Below are positions 25,117 through 33,697 of a stretch of DNA of 64,000 nucleotides, in pieces. Each line of letters opens with the position of its first letter. Position 1 is the stretch's first letter. This DNA is from JAJPKK01 sp963807015. Lineage in GTDB: Bacteria > Pseudomonadota > Alphaproteobacteria > Rhizobiales > Xanthobacteraceae. A program made the translations under genes and the position numbers. The notes beneath the pieces are model-generated. The model saw only the letters and a list, made by a program, of their open reading frames with translations, was not told the DNA's origin and searched no databases. Location: contig CAWEAS010000028.1 in NCBI GenBank assembly GCA_963807015.1, forward strand, positions 372,001 through 436,000. Direction: 5' to 3'.

Positions 25117-26751
25117 TTACCGGCGGTGCCGGTGAACGACGGCGGCGACGGGACGACGGGGGAAGGACGCCACCACCACTATTCTTAGTGGCTTGGAGTA
25201 GATCGGCGGTTCATGCGCCATGTGATTCTCGTCGCCGAGGAGCAGCTGAAGCGTATGCTCGCCCACGGGCAGCGTGACCTGGGCCTCCGTCTGTCCTGCG
25301 CCGAAATGTAAATGATTGAAATCATTTGGTATCGGCTGATCGAACGGCGGCAGCGGCGCATCGATCAAAAGGTGGTGATGGCCGGTATTGGGCTTTTCGA
25401 CCCCGGCGGGGGCGACGCCCATGTTAACGAGCCCGAAGCGGATATTAATCGTCGGCAACAGGTAGCTGCCGTCGGTCGGGTACACGAAGTAGACCTTGGC
25501 GCCCGGCGGGGACGGATGGCGCTGTTTGACAGCCGCCTGCGCTGCTCCCTCTTCGAGCACGCGAACCGTGATGCGATCCGACATGACCGGGGGCGAGTGC
25601 GGAACGTGATCCTTGTCGCCCAACAACAGCTGCAAGGTGTGTTCGCCCGGAGGAAGGTTCAACTCCGCCTCGGTCTGCCCGGCGCCGAAGTGCAGATGAT
25701 TAAAATCGTTCGGAATCGGTTGGTCGAGCGGCGGCAGCTCGGTGTCGATCAGCAGATGGTGGTGGCCTGAGTTCTCCCGGTTCGAGCCCGCGGGCGCGAT
25801 CCCCATGCCGTGAAGGCCGAAGTGAACGACGGACTTCGCGGGGAGCGTCGCGCCATTCTTGAGGTCGACGAAATACGCCGCGGCGCCCGGTGGCGACGGC
25901 GTGAGGACGCGCGGACCGGCCTGCGCTTGCGCAGGATCGACGACCCGAACCGTGATCCGCTCCGACATGACGGGAGGCGAGTGCGGAATGTGACTCTTGT
26001 CGCCGAGAAGGAGCTGCAACGTGTGCTCGCCAGGGGGAAGGTCGACGACCGCTTCGGTCTGACCGGCGCCGAAATGCAGGTGATTGAAGTCGTTCGGGAT
26101 CGGCTTATCGAGCGGCGGCAATTCGGTGTCGATCAGCAGGTGATGGTGGCCGGAGTTCTCGCGATCCGAACCCGCCGGCGCGACGCCCATCCCGGTCAGG
26201 CCGAAATGGATCAGCGCTTTGGGCTGGAGCGTTGCGCCGTTCTTGACATCGACAAAGTACACCGCCGCCCCCGGCGGCGACGGGGTGCGCGCAACTGCCT
26301 GCGCGTCGGCGGGGTCGACCACCCGCACGGTGATGCGCTCCGACATGACGGGCGGGGAGTGGGGGACATGGCTCTTGTCGCCGAGCAGCAGCTGCAACGT
26401 GTGCTCGCCGGGAGGCAGGCTGATCTCCGACTCGGTTTGCCCGGCGCCGAAATGCAGGTGATTGAAGTCGTTTGGGATCGGCTGGTCGAGGGGCGGCAGC
26501 TCGGTATCGACCAGCAGATGGTGGTGGCCCGAGTTCTCGCGGTCGGACCCCGCCGGGGCCACACCCATGCCGCGCAAGCCGAAATGAATGATCGATTTTG
26601 GCGGCAGCGTCGCGCCGTTCTTGAGATCGATGAAATAGACTGCGGCTCCCGGCGGCGAGGGCGTCGGGCCGCCGCTCGGCGCCTGGGCGAACGCGCTTCC
26701 GAGGCTCGCCAGAACGAAAACGACGCCAGCAGCGAATGATGTCGAGCGCAC
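25117..26751 (-). CDS. Exported protein with four tandem DUF4399 domains
   Basis: A 544-residue protein. The GTG at 26751 has GAAGGG upstream and begins a signal peptide ending FAQA. The mature protein is four near-identical repeats of about 125-130 residues, each with SPPGAAVYFxDLKNGA, GHHHLLxDxELPPLDQPIPN, DFNHLHFGAGQTE and PPGEHTLQLLLGDKSHxPHS. That is the DUF4399 signature; most family members have one copy. The fourth copy is the most divergent (SPPGAKVYFVYPTDGSYLLP). The His-rich GHHH and NHLHF motifs could bind metal, which is inference. The repeats are also similar as DNA, pointing to recent duplication. It is upstream of, and likely cotranscribed with, the caspase gene. Confidence 0.93.
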   Translation of the reverse strand: MRSTSFAAGVVFVLASLGSAFAQAPSGGPTPSPPGAAVYFIDLKNGATLPPKSIIHFGLRGMGVAPAGSDRENSGHHHLLVDTELPPLDQPIPNDFNHLHFGAGQTESEISLPPGEHTLQLLLGDKSHVPHSPPVMSERITVRVVDPADAQAVARTPSPPGAAVYFVDVKNGATLQPKALIHFGLTGMGVAPAGSDRENSGHHHLLIDTELPPLDKPIPNDFNHLHFGAGQTEAVVDLPPGEHTLQLLLGDKSHIPHSPPVMSERITVRVVDPAQAQAGPRVLTPSPPGAAAYFVDLKNGATLPAKSVVHFGLHGMGIAPAGSNRENSGHHHLLIDTELPPLDQPIPNDFNHLHFGAGQTEAELNLPPGEHTLQLLLGDKDHVPHSPPVMSDRITVRVLEEGAAQAAVKQRHPSPPGAKVYFVYPTDGSYLLPTINIRFGLVNMGVAPAGVEKPNTGHHHLLIDAPLPPFDQPIPNDFNHLHFGAGQTEAQVTLPVGEHTLQLLLGDENHMAHEPPIYSKPLRIVVVASFPRRPVAAVVHRHRR

Positions 26752-27068
26752 GACGTATCCCTTCTTCAAAAAGCCGGCTGCACAAAAACGCAGTCGCAAG
26801 GAATAACAGCAATCGGGCGCAGCATTGCACGCCCGCTCGATTTATCTAGAATACCATTGAAGGCGGGCAGGTAAAAGGCAGCGCATTGCTTGCAAAGGCC
26901 GTTGCCGCGCGTTCAAACGGACAGACGAGTTAAGGTTCCATGATTTGAGGCCAGCAAAAGCGGCTCAAAAGCTTGGAACACCGCGATCAAGACACGGAGC
27001 GACGTAGCGAAGTCCAGCTGAAGGTGGCTGCTTCGCAAAATCCCAACTTGATTTGAAAAGGGATCGCG

Positions 27069-27926
27069 ATGCGTCCTCAGCCCGCTTTTCTGCTCAGCGC
27101 CGCAGTCCTTGCAGCACTTTGGTGTGCTGACGCGGCAGCTCAACTCAAGCCCGGAGAGGCCACCGCGCCGCCAGCGGCGCCGAGCACGGCGCCGTCGAGT
27201 GCCACCCTCGATCCCGGCGAAATTTTCCGCGACTGCCCGGAATGTGCCGAAATGGTTGTGGTGCCACCCGGCGAGTTCAAGATGGGGTCCAATGACACCG
27301 TCTATGAAAAGCCGGAACATCGCGTCGTGATTGCAGCGCCGTACGCCATCGGGCGACGCGAAATCACCGCCGAAGAGTGGGATCTTTGCGTCAGCGCCGG
27401 CGGCTGCCGGTACCGGCCTGGCGACTACGGATGGGGGCGCGGCAACCGGCCGGTGATCGATGTGAGTTGGGAGGACGCCAAGGAATTCGTCGGCTGGATG
27501 TCGCGGAAAACCGGCAAGGCCTATCGGCTCCCGAGCGAAGCGGAGTGGGAATACGCGGCGCGCGCGGGAACAGCGTCGCCGTTCTGGTGGGGCCGCGCCA
27601 CCGGCGGTCATGCCAACTGCGAAGACTGCGCCACGCCGCCGTTGCGACAGACCATGCCGACGGGCTCTTTCCGTCCCAACGGCTTCGGCCTCTATGACGT
27701 TGCCGGCAACGCCGCCGAATGGGTGGAGGATTGCTGGAACGAATCCTATCGCGGCGCCCCGATGGATGGCTCGGCGTGGACCATGGGCCAGTGTCGCCAG
27801 CGCGTTTTGCGCGGGGGATCATTCGCCAGCAAGCTGCCGATGGTGCGGTCGGCCGCTCGCTTCAGATACGATCAGGATGTGCGTTATTACGCCAATGGAT
27901 TCCGCGTCGCGCGCGACCTGAAATAG
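27069..27926 (+). CDS. Exported formylglycine-generating-enzyme-fold (SUMF1-type) protein
   Basis: A 285-residue protein with a signal peptide (ending ADAAAQ), an Ala/Pro-rich linker, and an FGE-sulfatase domain from about residue 50. Family landmarks are FRDCPECAEMVVVPPGEFKMG, RREITAEEWDLCVSAGGC, PVIDVSWEDAKEFVGWMS, RLPSEAEWEYAARAGT, GLYDVAGNAAEWVEDCW and VLRGGSF near the end. The two catalytic Cys that bind copper in true formylglycine-generating enzymes are not clearly placed, so it is more probably a binding or structural variant. No sulfatase gene is near. It is divergent from the DUF4399-caspase pair across 317 bp (AAGGGA precedes its ATG). Confidence 0.92.
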   Translation: MRPQPAFLLSAAVLAALWCADAAAQLKPGEATAPPAAPSTAPSSATLDPGEIFRDCPECAEMVVVPPGEFKMGSNDTVYEKPEHRVVIAAPYAIGRREITAEEWDLCVSAGGCRYRPGDYGWGRGNRPVIDVSWEDAKEFVGWMSRKTGKAYRLPSEAEWEYAARAGTASPFWWGRATGGHANCEDCATPPLRQTMPTGSFRPNGFGLYDVAGNAAEWVEDCWNESYRGAPMDGSAWTMGQCRQRVLRGGSFASKLPMVRSAARFRYDQDVRYYANGFRVARDLK

Positions 27927-27941
27927 CGTCGCGCGTTCTCC

Positions 27942-29321
27942 TCAAGGCTTGCCGAAGAGCGTGCGGAACAATGCCTCGATGCCGTCGCGCCGGTCGTTGG
28001 TGACGTAAGTGAGGCCGTGCTCGCGCATCAAGCCGCGCTCGTCGAGGCCATGCGAGGCGCCGGTCGCGACCAGCATCTCGGCACGAAAATCGTCATAGGC
28101 AAACGGCTTGCCCGCAAGCCGGCACACCACCTTGTAATCGCACGCGACCGGCCCCGAAACTTGTGCGATGCGTGCCGCGTCCGCGCGCACGACGTCGCTG
28201 TTCGCGAAATATTGCGCGCGATAGTCCGGATCGAACAGCACCAGCGCCGGCTCGATGCGGAGCGTCGCCACAAGCCGCACCACAATGACGAGGACGACGA
28301 CGGCGCGCGCCGCGCCTTCGCCGAACCGTCGCCCGAACGCCGTTGCGCCGGCGCGATCGAAGGCAAGGCCGAGCCCCACCGCGGTCGCGATGACGAGATC
28401 GAACTGCGCATTGTCGAGGATCGCTTCGCCGCTCCATTGCATGACAAAGGCCGCGAATGCGACCGCGACGAACAGCATGGTGAAACGCGCCGCGTCCCGC
28501 TTCGGCTCAGCCGCGACCCAGATCCCCCACAACACCAGCGCCGGCAGAATCCACTGCAGTCGGCCCAGGCCTTTGAGCGCGCGCATCATGCTGTAGGGCC
28601 GTGGGGTCAGCAGATTGGCGAAGAAAATATCGCCATAGACGAGGTAGCAGAGCGCGAGCCCCAGCGCGGCAGCGCCGGCGCCGGCGGCCACTGCCACGGC
28701 AGCGTGGCGGCGGTCGTGCATCGTGAGCCACAGCAGCGCCGTCACCGGCACCGCGATGATGTTGTGCTTGTAGAAGCCCGCTGCCGCCATCAGCAAAATC
28801 GGCGGCACCGCCGATTTCTTCGTTGCCGTGCGCGCGAGGAACCAGGCGAGCGCCGCCATCATGATGGCGTGGCCGACAAGCTGCGGGTCGTTCATGCCGG
28901 CAAAGCGGTTGAATGCCCGCGCCATCACCGCAATAAACCACAGGCCGCCGATCGCAGCGCCGGCGCGGCCGCCGCCGAGTTGCCTGATGACGCGCGCGAT
29001 CAGCGCGCCTGTGGCGAGGATCGCGGCAATCGACAGCACCCGGCCGACGTAAAGCGCGTCGCCGAACACCTGCGCGAGGCCGCCGACCACGTAGAACGAC
29101 AGCGGCGGATAATTGTTGATGATCAGCGTATCGGTCGGCGGATAGAGCGGTGCCGCGCTCATGGCGGCGTCGGCAAAATAGGCGTTCCAGCCTTCGTTCT
29201 GCGCGATCTCGATGGGAAAGCCGGCACGCCACAGCGGCCAAACCATGAAATAGGCGGCGAGCAGCGCGATCAGCGTGACCTCAGCATTGACGGCGAGCCG
29301 GCCCCCCGCCGTGTTCGTCAT
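27942..29321 (-). CDS. Polytopic membrane glycosyltransferase-like protein (GT-C type)
   Basis: A 459-residue membrane protein with about ten hydrophobic segments, resembling dolichyl-phosphate-mannose-type (GT39/GT83) glycosyltransferases that attach sugars in the periplasm using a lipid-linked donor. The first loop contains NEGWNAYFADAAMSAAPLYP and TDTLIINNYPPLSFYVVGGL, fitting the acidic and aromatic loop of that superfamily; the catalytic Asp is not certain. The C-terminal soluble tail (from LRIEPALVLF) is about 100 residues. The start overlaps the waaC stop (ATGA). Operon with a heptosyltransferase suggests LPS or other surface-sugar modification. Confidence 0.82.
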   Translation of the reverse strand: MTNTAGGRLAVNAEVTLIALLAAYFMVWPLWRAGFPIEIAQNEGWNAYFADAAMSAAPLYPPTDTLIINNYPPLSFYVVGGLAQVFGDALYVGRVLSIAAILATGALIARVIRQLGGGRAGAAIGGLWFIAVMARAFNRFAGMNDPQLVGHAIMMAALAWFLARTATKKSAVPPILLMAAAGFYKHNIIAVPVTALLWLTMHDRRHAAVAVAAGAGAAALGLALCYLVYGDIFFANLLTPRPYSMMRALKGLGRLQWILPALVLWGIWVAAEPKRDAARFTMLFVAVAFAAFVMQWSGEAILDNAQFDLVIATAVGLGLAFDRAGATAFGRRFGEGAARAVVVLVIVVRLVATLRIEPALVLFDPDYRAQYFANSDVVRADAARIAQVSGPVACDYKVVCRLAGKPFAYDDFRAEMLVATGASHGLDERGLMREHGLTYVTNDRRDGIEALFRTLFGKP

Positions 29322-30286
29322 CGCGCGTGTCCGGCAATGCGGTCGAGCGCGCGCAAAACCTCTTCCGAATCGGGCATTGCACCTTTGCCGCCCACCACCT
29401 CGATCGGACCCGACCCCATCGGACCGGTCAGTCCGGGCTCGCTGCCGATGAAGATCGCAACGAGGGGCACCCCAAGCGCCGCCGCCACATGCACGAGCCC
29501 GGTGTCGACGCCGACCACGAGCTTCGCTCCGGCGATCAAGGCCGCGACTTCGTCGAGAGGCCGTCGCTCGGGCACGCTTTCAGGGGGCTCGCCGGCGGCG
29601 GCCGCGATCGCCTGGCTGCGCTCGCGTTCGGCCTCGTCGCCCCAGGGCAGAACTACATCAAGGCCGCGGGCGCGCATGCTGCGGGTAACTGCGATCCAGT
29701 TGTCGAGTGCCCATTCCTTGCCTGGCTGGGCAGTGCCGTGAAACAGCACCCCATAGCTGCCGGCCGATGCTTTGGCGGCGAGCTTTGTGCGATCGAGGCC
29801 GAAATCAACGGGACCATTCGCCTCGTAGCCGAGCGCAAGGCCGGACAGCGTGCGGTTGCGCCGGATCGCGTGTACGGCCCGCGGAACCGTGTGCTGGATG
29901 TCGTAGAACCAGCACGCGGGACCCTCGCGTACGCTCGCGCGGTCGTAGCCATGGCGCACGCCGCGGACCATGAACGCAATCAATGCGGAGCGCACCAGCC
30001 CCTGGGTGTCGACGGCCGCGTCATAACGCTGGTCTCGCAGCCGCAGCCGAAATTCGCCGATGTCGCGCCAGGTCGCGAGTTCGTGCAGCCTACCCCGCCA
30101 CCGCCGCGACGCGACCGGAATGACGGCGTCGACGCCGGGATGAAGCCGGGCCAGCGGCGCATAGGCCTCTTCCACCACCCAGGTGAGACGGGCGTCCGGC
30201 CGGAAACGCCGCGCGTCGGTGATGGCGGGCATGTGGTGGACGACGTCGCCGAGCGAGGAGGTTTTAATGAACAGTATCTCGGCCAT
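29318..30286 (-). CDS. waaC: Lipopolysaccharide heptosyltransferase I
   Basis: Adds the first L-glycero-D-manno-heptose to Kdo of LPS inner core. This is a GT-B glycosyltransferase (GT9) of 322 residues, start ATG 30286. N-terminal ILFIKTSSLGDVVHHMPAI is the family signature for acceptor binding. The donor site is in the C-terminal half: LVVGVDTGLVHVAAALGVP and a Lys-x-W pair (PGKEWALDNW). The annotation as WaaC rather than WaaF rests on SSLGDVVHHMPA. It is transcribed with the downstream membrane glycosyltransferase. A 148-bp divergent region separates it from galE. Confidence 0.9.
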   Translation of the reverse strand: MAEILFIKTSSLGDVVHHMPAITDARRFRPDARLTWVVEEAYAPLARLHPGVDAVIPVASRRWRGRLHELATWRDIGEFRLRLRDQRYDAAVDTQGLVRSALIAFMVRGVRHGYDRASVREGPACWFYDIQHTVPRAVHAIRRNRTLSGLALGYEANGPVDFGLDRTKLAAKASAGSYGVLFHGTAQPGKEWALDNWIAVTRSMRARGLDVVLPWGDEAERERSQAIAAAAGEPPESVPERRPLDEVAALIAGAKLVVGVDTGLVHVAAALGVPLVAIFIGSEPGLTGPMGSGPIEVVGGKGAMPDSEEVLRALDRIAGHAR

Positions 30287-30434
30287 GCCAGGTTCCCGGA
30301 TCATTCCGGCTGCCGCTGGCTCATATAGATTGCCCGCCGGCTTGTCACCCGCAGTTGCCGCCGCGCTAACGTGATATTCAGGTCCGCAGGGTACGCCCTG
30401 TCAGCCCCACAAACAGGCCCGCGAGCGAGCACGA

Positions 30435-31421
30435 ATGACCACCCTGGTAACCGGCGGCGCCGGCTATATCGGCAGCCATATGGTGCACGCCCTCCTCGCG
30501 GCCGGCGAACGGGTGGTCGTGCTCGACAATCTGTCGACCGGCTTCAAATGGGCGGTTGCCGGCGGCGTGCCGCTCGTTGTCGGCGAAACCGGCGACGAGG
30601 TTTTGGTTGCCCGCCTCATTGCCGAGCATGAGGTCGACGCCATCATCCATTTCGCGGCATCCATCGTGGTGCCGGATTCGGTGTCGAACCCGCTCGGCTA
30701 TTACCGCAACAACACGGTGAATTCGCGCAGCCTCATCGAATGTGCCGTGAAGGCCGGGGTCAAGGCCTTCATCTTCTCCTCGACCGCGGCGGTCTACGGC
30801 AATCCCGAGCACGTTCCGATCGGGGAGGATGATCCGGTGGCGCCGATGTCGCCCTACGGCTCCTCAAAGCTCATGACCGAGATCATGCTGCGCGACGCGA
30901 GCGCCGCGCACGGCATGCCCTACGTCATCCTGCGCTACTTCAACGTCGCCGGCGCCGACCCGCAACTGCGCACCGGGCAATCGACCAAGGGCGCGACGCA
31001 CCTCATCAAGGTCGCGGTCGAGACGGCGCTTCGCAAGCGCTCCGGCATGCAGGTGTTCGGCACCGACTACCCGACCCCGGACGGCACCTGCATCCGCGAC
31101 TACATCCACGTCACCGACCTGGTGCGCGCCCACTTGGACGCGCTCGGCTATCTGCGCGGCGGCGGCCATCCGGTCACGCTCAATTGCGGCTATGGGCACG
31201 GCTTCTCGGTGCTGGAGGTGATCGATACGGTGAAGCGCACCTCAGGCGTCGATTTTCGCGTCGACTATGCCGGGCGACGGCCCGGCGATCCGGCGCAGAT
31301 CGTGGCGAAGTCCGATCGCATTCGCGCAATGCTCGGATGGCAGCCGCAATTCGACGACCTTGCCACCATCGTCGCCCACGCGCTCGCCTGGGAACGCAAG
31401 CTCGGCACGCTGCAGAACTAG
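30435..31421 (+). CDS. galE: UDP-glucose 4-epimerase
   Basis: NAD-dependent extended short-chain dehydrogenase that interconverts UDP-glucose and UDP-galactose, supplying galactose for surface polysaccharides. A 328-residue protein: NAD site TGGAGYIGSHMVHA, catalytic Tyr/Lys in YGSSKLMTE, Ser/Thr partner in IFSSTAAVYG, substrate binding in YFNVAGADP and DGTCIRDYIHVTDL. The ribosome-binding site is weak. Next to waaC, in keeping with LPS synthesis. Confidence 0.96.
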   Translation: MTTLVTGGAGYIGSHMVHALLAAGERVVVLDNLSTGFKWAVAGGVPLVVGETGDEVLVARLIAEHEVDAIIHFAASIVVPDSVSNPLGYYRNNTVNSRSLIECAVKAGVKAFIFSSTAAVYGNPEHVPIGEDDPVAPMSPYGSSKLMTEIMLRDASAAHGMPYVILRYFNVAGADPQLRTGQSTKGATHLIKVAVETALRKRSGMQVFGTDYPTPDGTCIRDYIHVTDLVRAHLDALGYLRGGGHPVTLNCGYGHGFSVLEVIDTVKRTSGVDFRVDYAGRRPGDPAQIVAKSDRIRAMLGWQPQFDDLATIVAHALAWERKLGTLQN

Positions 31422-31557
31422 CGCCGCCACGCATCGGTCTTGGCGTGTTCCCTGCGATCAGGGCGATTGACCTTCGCACCCCTTCCGTCTATTCGGCTGC
31501 ACGCGGGGACGCCGGCCTCGCTTCCTTTGTCTCCACCCGCACCCAGAAGATTTTGCC

Positions 31558-32268
31558 ATGAGCGCAGACGCTTCCCGCTACGTCATTCCGCCGCCGCCGC
31601 AACCCGCCATCGCCGTTGTCGGCAGCGACAAGCTGTTTCCGGTGCGCCGCATCTGGTGCGTCGGTCGCAACTACCTCGAGCACATCAAGGAGATGGGCCA
31701 GGACGAGCGCGAGCCGCCGTTCTTCTTTGCCAAGCCCGCCGACGCAATCGCGCCGGATGGCGCGACGATTCCCTATCCGCCCCTCACCAAGGACCTCCAT
31801 CATGAGGTCGAACTTGTGGTGGCGCTGAAGGGCGGCGGTCGCAACCTCAAGGCGGCCACGGCCAATGACCTGATCTGGGGTTACGGCGTCGGCATCGATC
31901 TGACGCGCCGCGACCTTCAGATCGCCTCGCGCGACATCAAGCGGCCGTGGGAAATCGGCAAGGCGTTCGACTTCTCGGCCCCTTGCGGCGCGCTGCGGCC
32001 CGCCAGCGAGATCGGCCATCCGAAGAAGGCCCGGATCACGCTCAAGTGCAACGGCAAGATTCGTCAGGACGGCGACCTCGAGCAGATGATTTGGAACGTG
32101 CCGGAGGTGATCGAGAAGCTGTCCGAGATGGTCGAGCTTGCAGCCGGCGACATCATCATGACCGGCACACCGTCAGGCGTCGCCGCAACCGTGGCCGGCG
32201 ACCGGCTCGAATGCGAGGTGGCGGGCGTCGGCAAGCTCACCGTGACCATGGGGCCGCCGCTGAAGTAG
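31558..32268 (+). CDS. Fumarylacetoacetate hydrolase family protein
   Basis: A 236-residue member of the FAH superfamily, which includes fumarylpyruvate hydrolases and acylpyruvases. Fold markers: RRIWCVGRNYLEHIKEMG, FFFAKPADAI, metal ligands in HHEVELVVAL and GIDLTRRDLQ, and the C-terminal GDIIMTGTPSGVAATV. Members with this start (IWCVGRNY) are often annotated as fumarylpyruvate hydrolase; the true substrate is undetermined. The ribosome-binding site is unclear. It is 136 bp after galE on the same strand and converges on the M16 gene. Confidence 0.93.
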   Translation: MSADASRYVIPPPPQPAIAVVGSDKLFPVRRIWCVGRNYLEHIKEMGQDEREPPFFFAKPADAIAPDGATIPYPPLTKDLHHEVELVVALKGGGRNLKAATANDLIWGYGVGIDLTRRDLQIASRDIKRPWEIGKAFDFSAPCGALRPASEIGHPKKARITLKCNGKIRQDGDLEQMIWNVPEVIEKLSEMVELAAGDIIMTGTPSGVAATVAGDRLECEVAGVGKLTVTMGPPLK

Positions 32269-32270
32269 GC

Positions 32271-32310
32271 GGGCACGGCGCGCGGAGAGCGCGCCTTTGC
32301 CCACCCTACG
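32271..32310. repeat. Half element of the CTTTGCCCACCCTACG family
   Basis: GGGCACGGCG then CGCGGAGAGCGCGCC, and CTTTGCCCACCCTACG at the right. The left arm is lost, so only part of the palindrome remains, with a small internal GCGCG hairpin. Again it lies between convergent genes. Confidence 0.7.
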
Positions 32311-32329
32311 ATTTTCGGATCTTGCGGGA

Positions 32330-33697
32330 TCAGCCGCCGCCGGCGACGCTCTTCGCGGCCTGGGCCGGCGCCATCGTGCGGCCGACCACCGTCACCAGCA
32401 TGTTGCCCTCGAGCATCCGCTTGGCAACGCGCTTCACGTCGTCAAGGGTGATCGCCTCGACGAGGCCGTTGCGCTTTTCGATGTAGTCGATGCCGAGATC
32501 CTCAAGCTGAATCTGCACGAGCTGCTCGGCGATCTTGACCGAGGTGTCGAAGCGCAATGCGTACGATCCCGTGAGGAACGACTTCGCCTTGTCGAGTTCT
32601 TCCTGAGTGGGACCCGTTTCCGCAAGCTTGCGGATTTCCGCTTCCATGACTTCGAGAGTCTGGCTCGCGCGGTCGGCTCGGGTCGCCGTGCCGCTGATGA
32701 AGAGGGACGTGAAGTCGAGCGGCATCACCGCACTGTAGACCGAATAGGCAAGCCCGCGCAATTCGCGCACCTCCTTGTAGAGGCGCGAGGTGAATGCGCT
32801 GCCGCCGAGGATGTGGTTCAGCACGAAGGCTGCGACGAAGTCCGGATCCTTGCGCGGAATGCCGGGCGCGCCGATCATCAGCACCGATTGCGGCACGTCG
32901 AGCTCGATCGCGATGCGTTGCCCCAGCCCCTTCGGCATCGCCGTCGGAACGGTCGAAAGCTTGGCCTTGGCGGGCAGGCCGCCGAACACGGTGTCGATCA
33001 ACTTGCCGGCGCTCTCCGGATCGATATTGCCGACGATGCCGATCTTGAGATTGTCGCGCGCGAAGAGGTTGTGCGCTGCCGTCTTGAGATCGTCGGCGGT
33101 GATGGTCGGCACTGAGTGCAGCGTGCCGCGTACGGGGCGCCCGTAGGCGTGGTCGGGGAACGCGGTCGACCACCAGCGCTGATTGGCAAGCTCGTTCGGG
33201 CTCGTGGTCGCGCGGCGCAATCCGGAGAGGATCTGCTCGCGAATGCGATCGAGGTCTTCGCTATCGAACCGCGGCTCGGTAAGAGCGAGCCGCAGCAGCT
33301 TGAATGCCTCATCCTGGTTTTCCGACAACGTGCGCAACGAGCCGGAGATGTAATCGCGCGTCGCGGTGATGTTCAGCTCGATGGCGTTCAACTCGACGAG
33401 TTCATGAAAGCGCTTCGAGTCGATATCGCCGGCGCCCTCGTCGAGAAGCGACACCATCAGATTGGCGACCCCCGGCTTGTCGACGGGGTCCTGCGTCGCT
33501 CCGCCGCGGAATGCGAATTCGATCGCGATCAGCGGAACCGAAGGCTCCCGTACGAGCCAGGCAGTGATGCCCTTTGGGCTGACCACGCGTTCGATGGTCG
33601 TCGCGTCAGCCGCGGGTGGCACTGCGGCAAGCACGGCCGCGATGACGAGCGCGCCGAGAACAGCGCGTAGCGGATGAAGGCGAGCGCGTGCGTTCAC
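32330..33697 (-). CDS. M16-family protein without the zinc motif (non-catalytic partner)
   Basis: A 455-residue exported M16 protein with a signal peptide ending ADAT. The zinc motif HxxEH is absent: the corresponding place, after GVANLMVSLLDEG, has no His pair. The C-terminal domain keeps the Arg/Tyr pair in FTSRLYKEVRELRGLAYSVYS, which binds substrate. This is the alpha-type partner, expected to form a heterodimer with the active subunit encoded just upstream. The GTG start overlaps the upstream stop by 4 bases. Confidence 0.94.
   Translation of the reverse strand: MNARARLHPLRAVLGALVIAAVLAAVPPAADATTIERVVSPKGITAWLVREPSVPLIAIEFAFRGGATQDPVDKPGVANLMVSLLDEGAGDIDSKRFHELVELNAIELNITATRDYISGSLRTLSENQDEAFKLLRLALTEPRFDSEDLDRIREQILSGLRRATTSPNELANQRWWSTAFPDHAYGRPVRGTLHSVPTITADDLKTAAHNLFARDNLKIGIVGNIDPESAGKLIDTVFGGLPAKAKLSTVPTAMPKGLGQRIAIELDVPQSVLMIGAPGIPRKDPDFVAAFVLNHILGGSAFTSRLYKEVRELRGLAYSVYSAVMPLDFTSLFISGTATRADRASQTLEVMEAEIRKLAETGPTQEELDKAKSFLTGSYALRFDTSVKIAEQLVQIQLEDLGIDYIEKRNGLVEAITLDDVKRVAKRMLEGNMLVTVVGRTMAPAQAAKSVAGGG

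Noticed and set aside
28017..29741. 574-codon plus-strand frame opposite the membrane glycosyltransferase
   Set aside because: No domain; charged, low-complexity product typical of the reverse of a membrane-protein gene.
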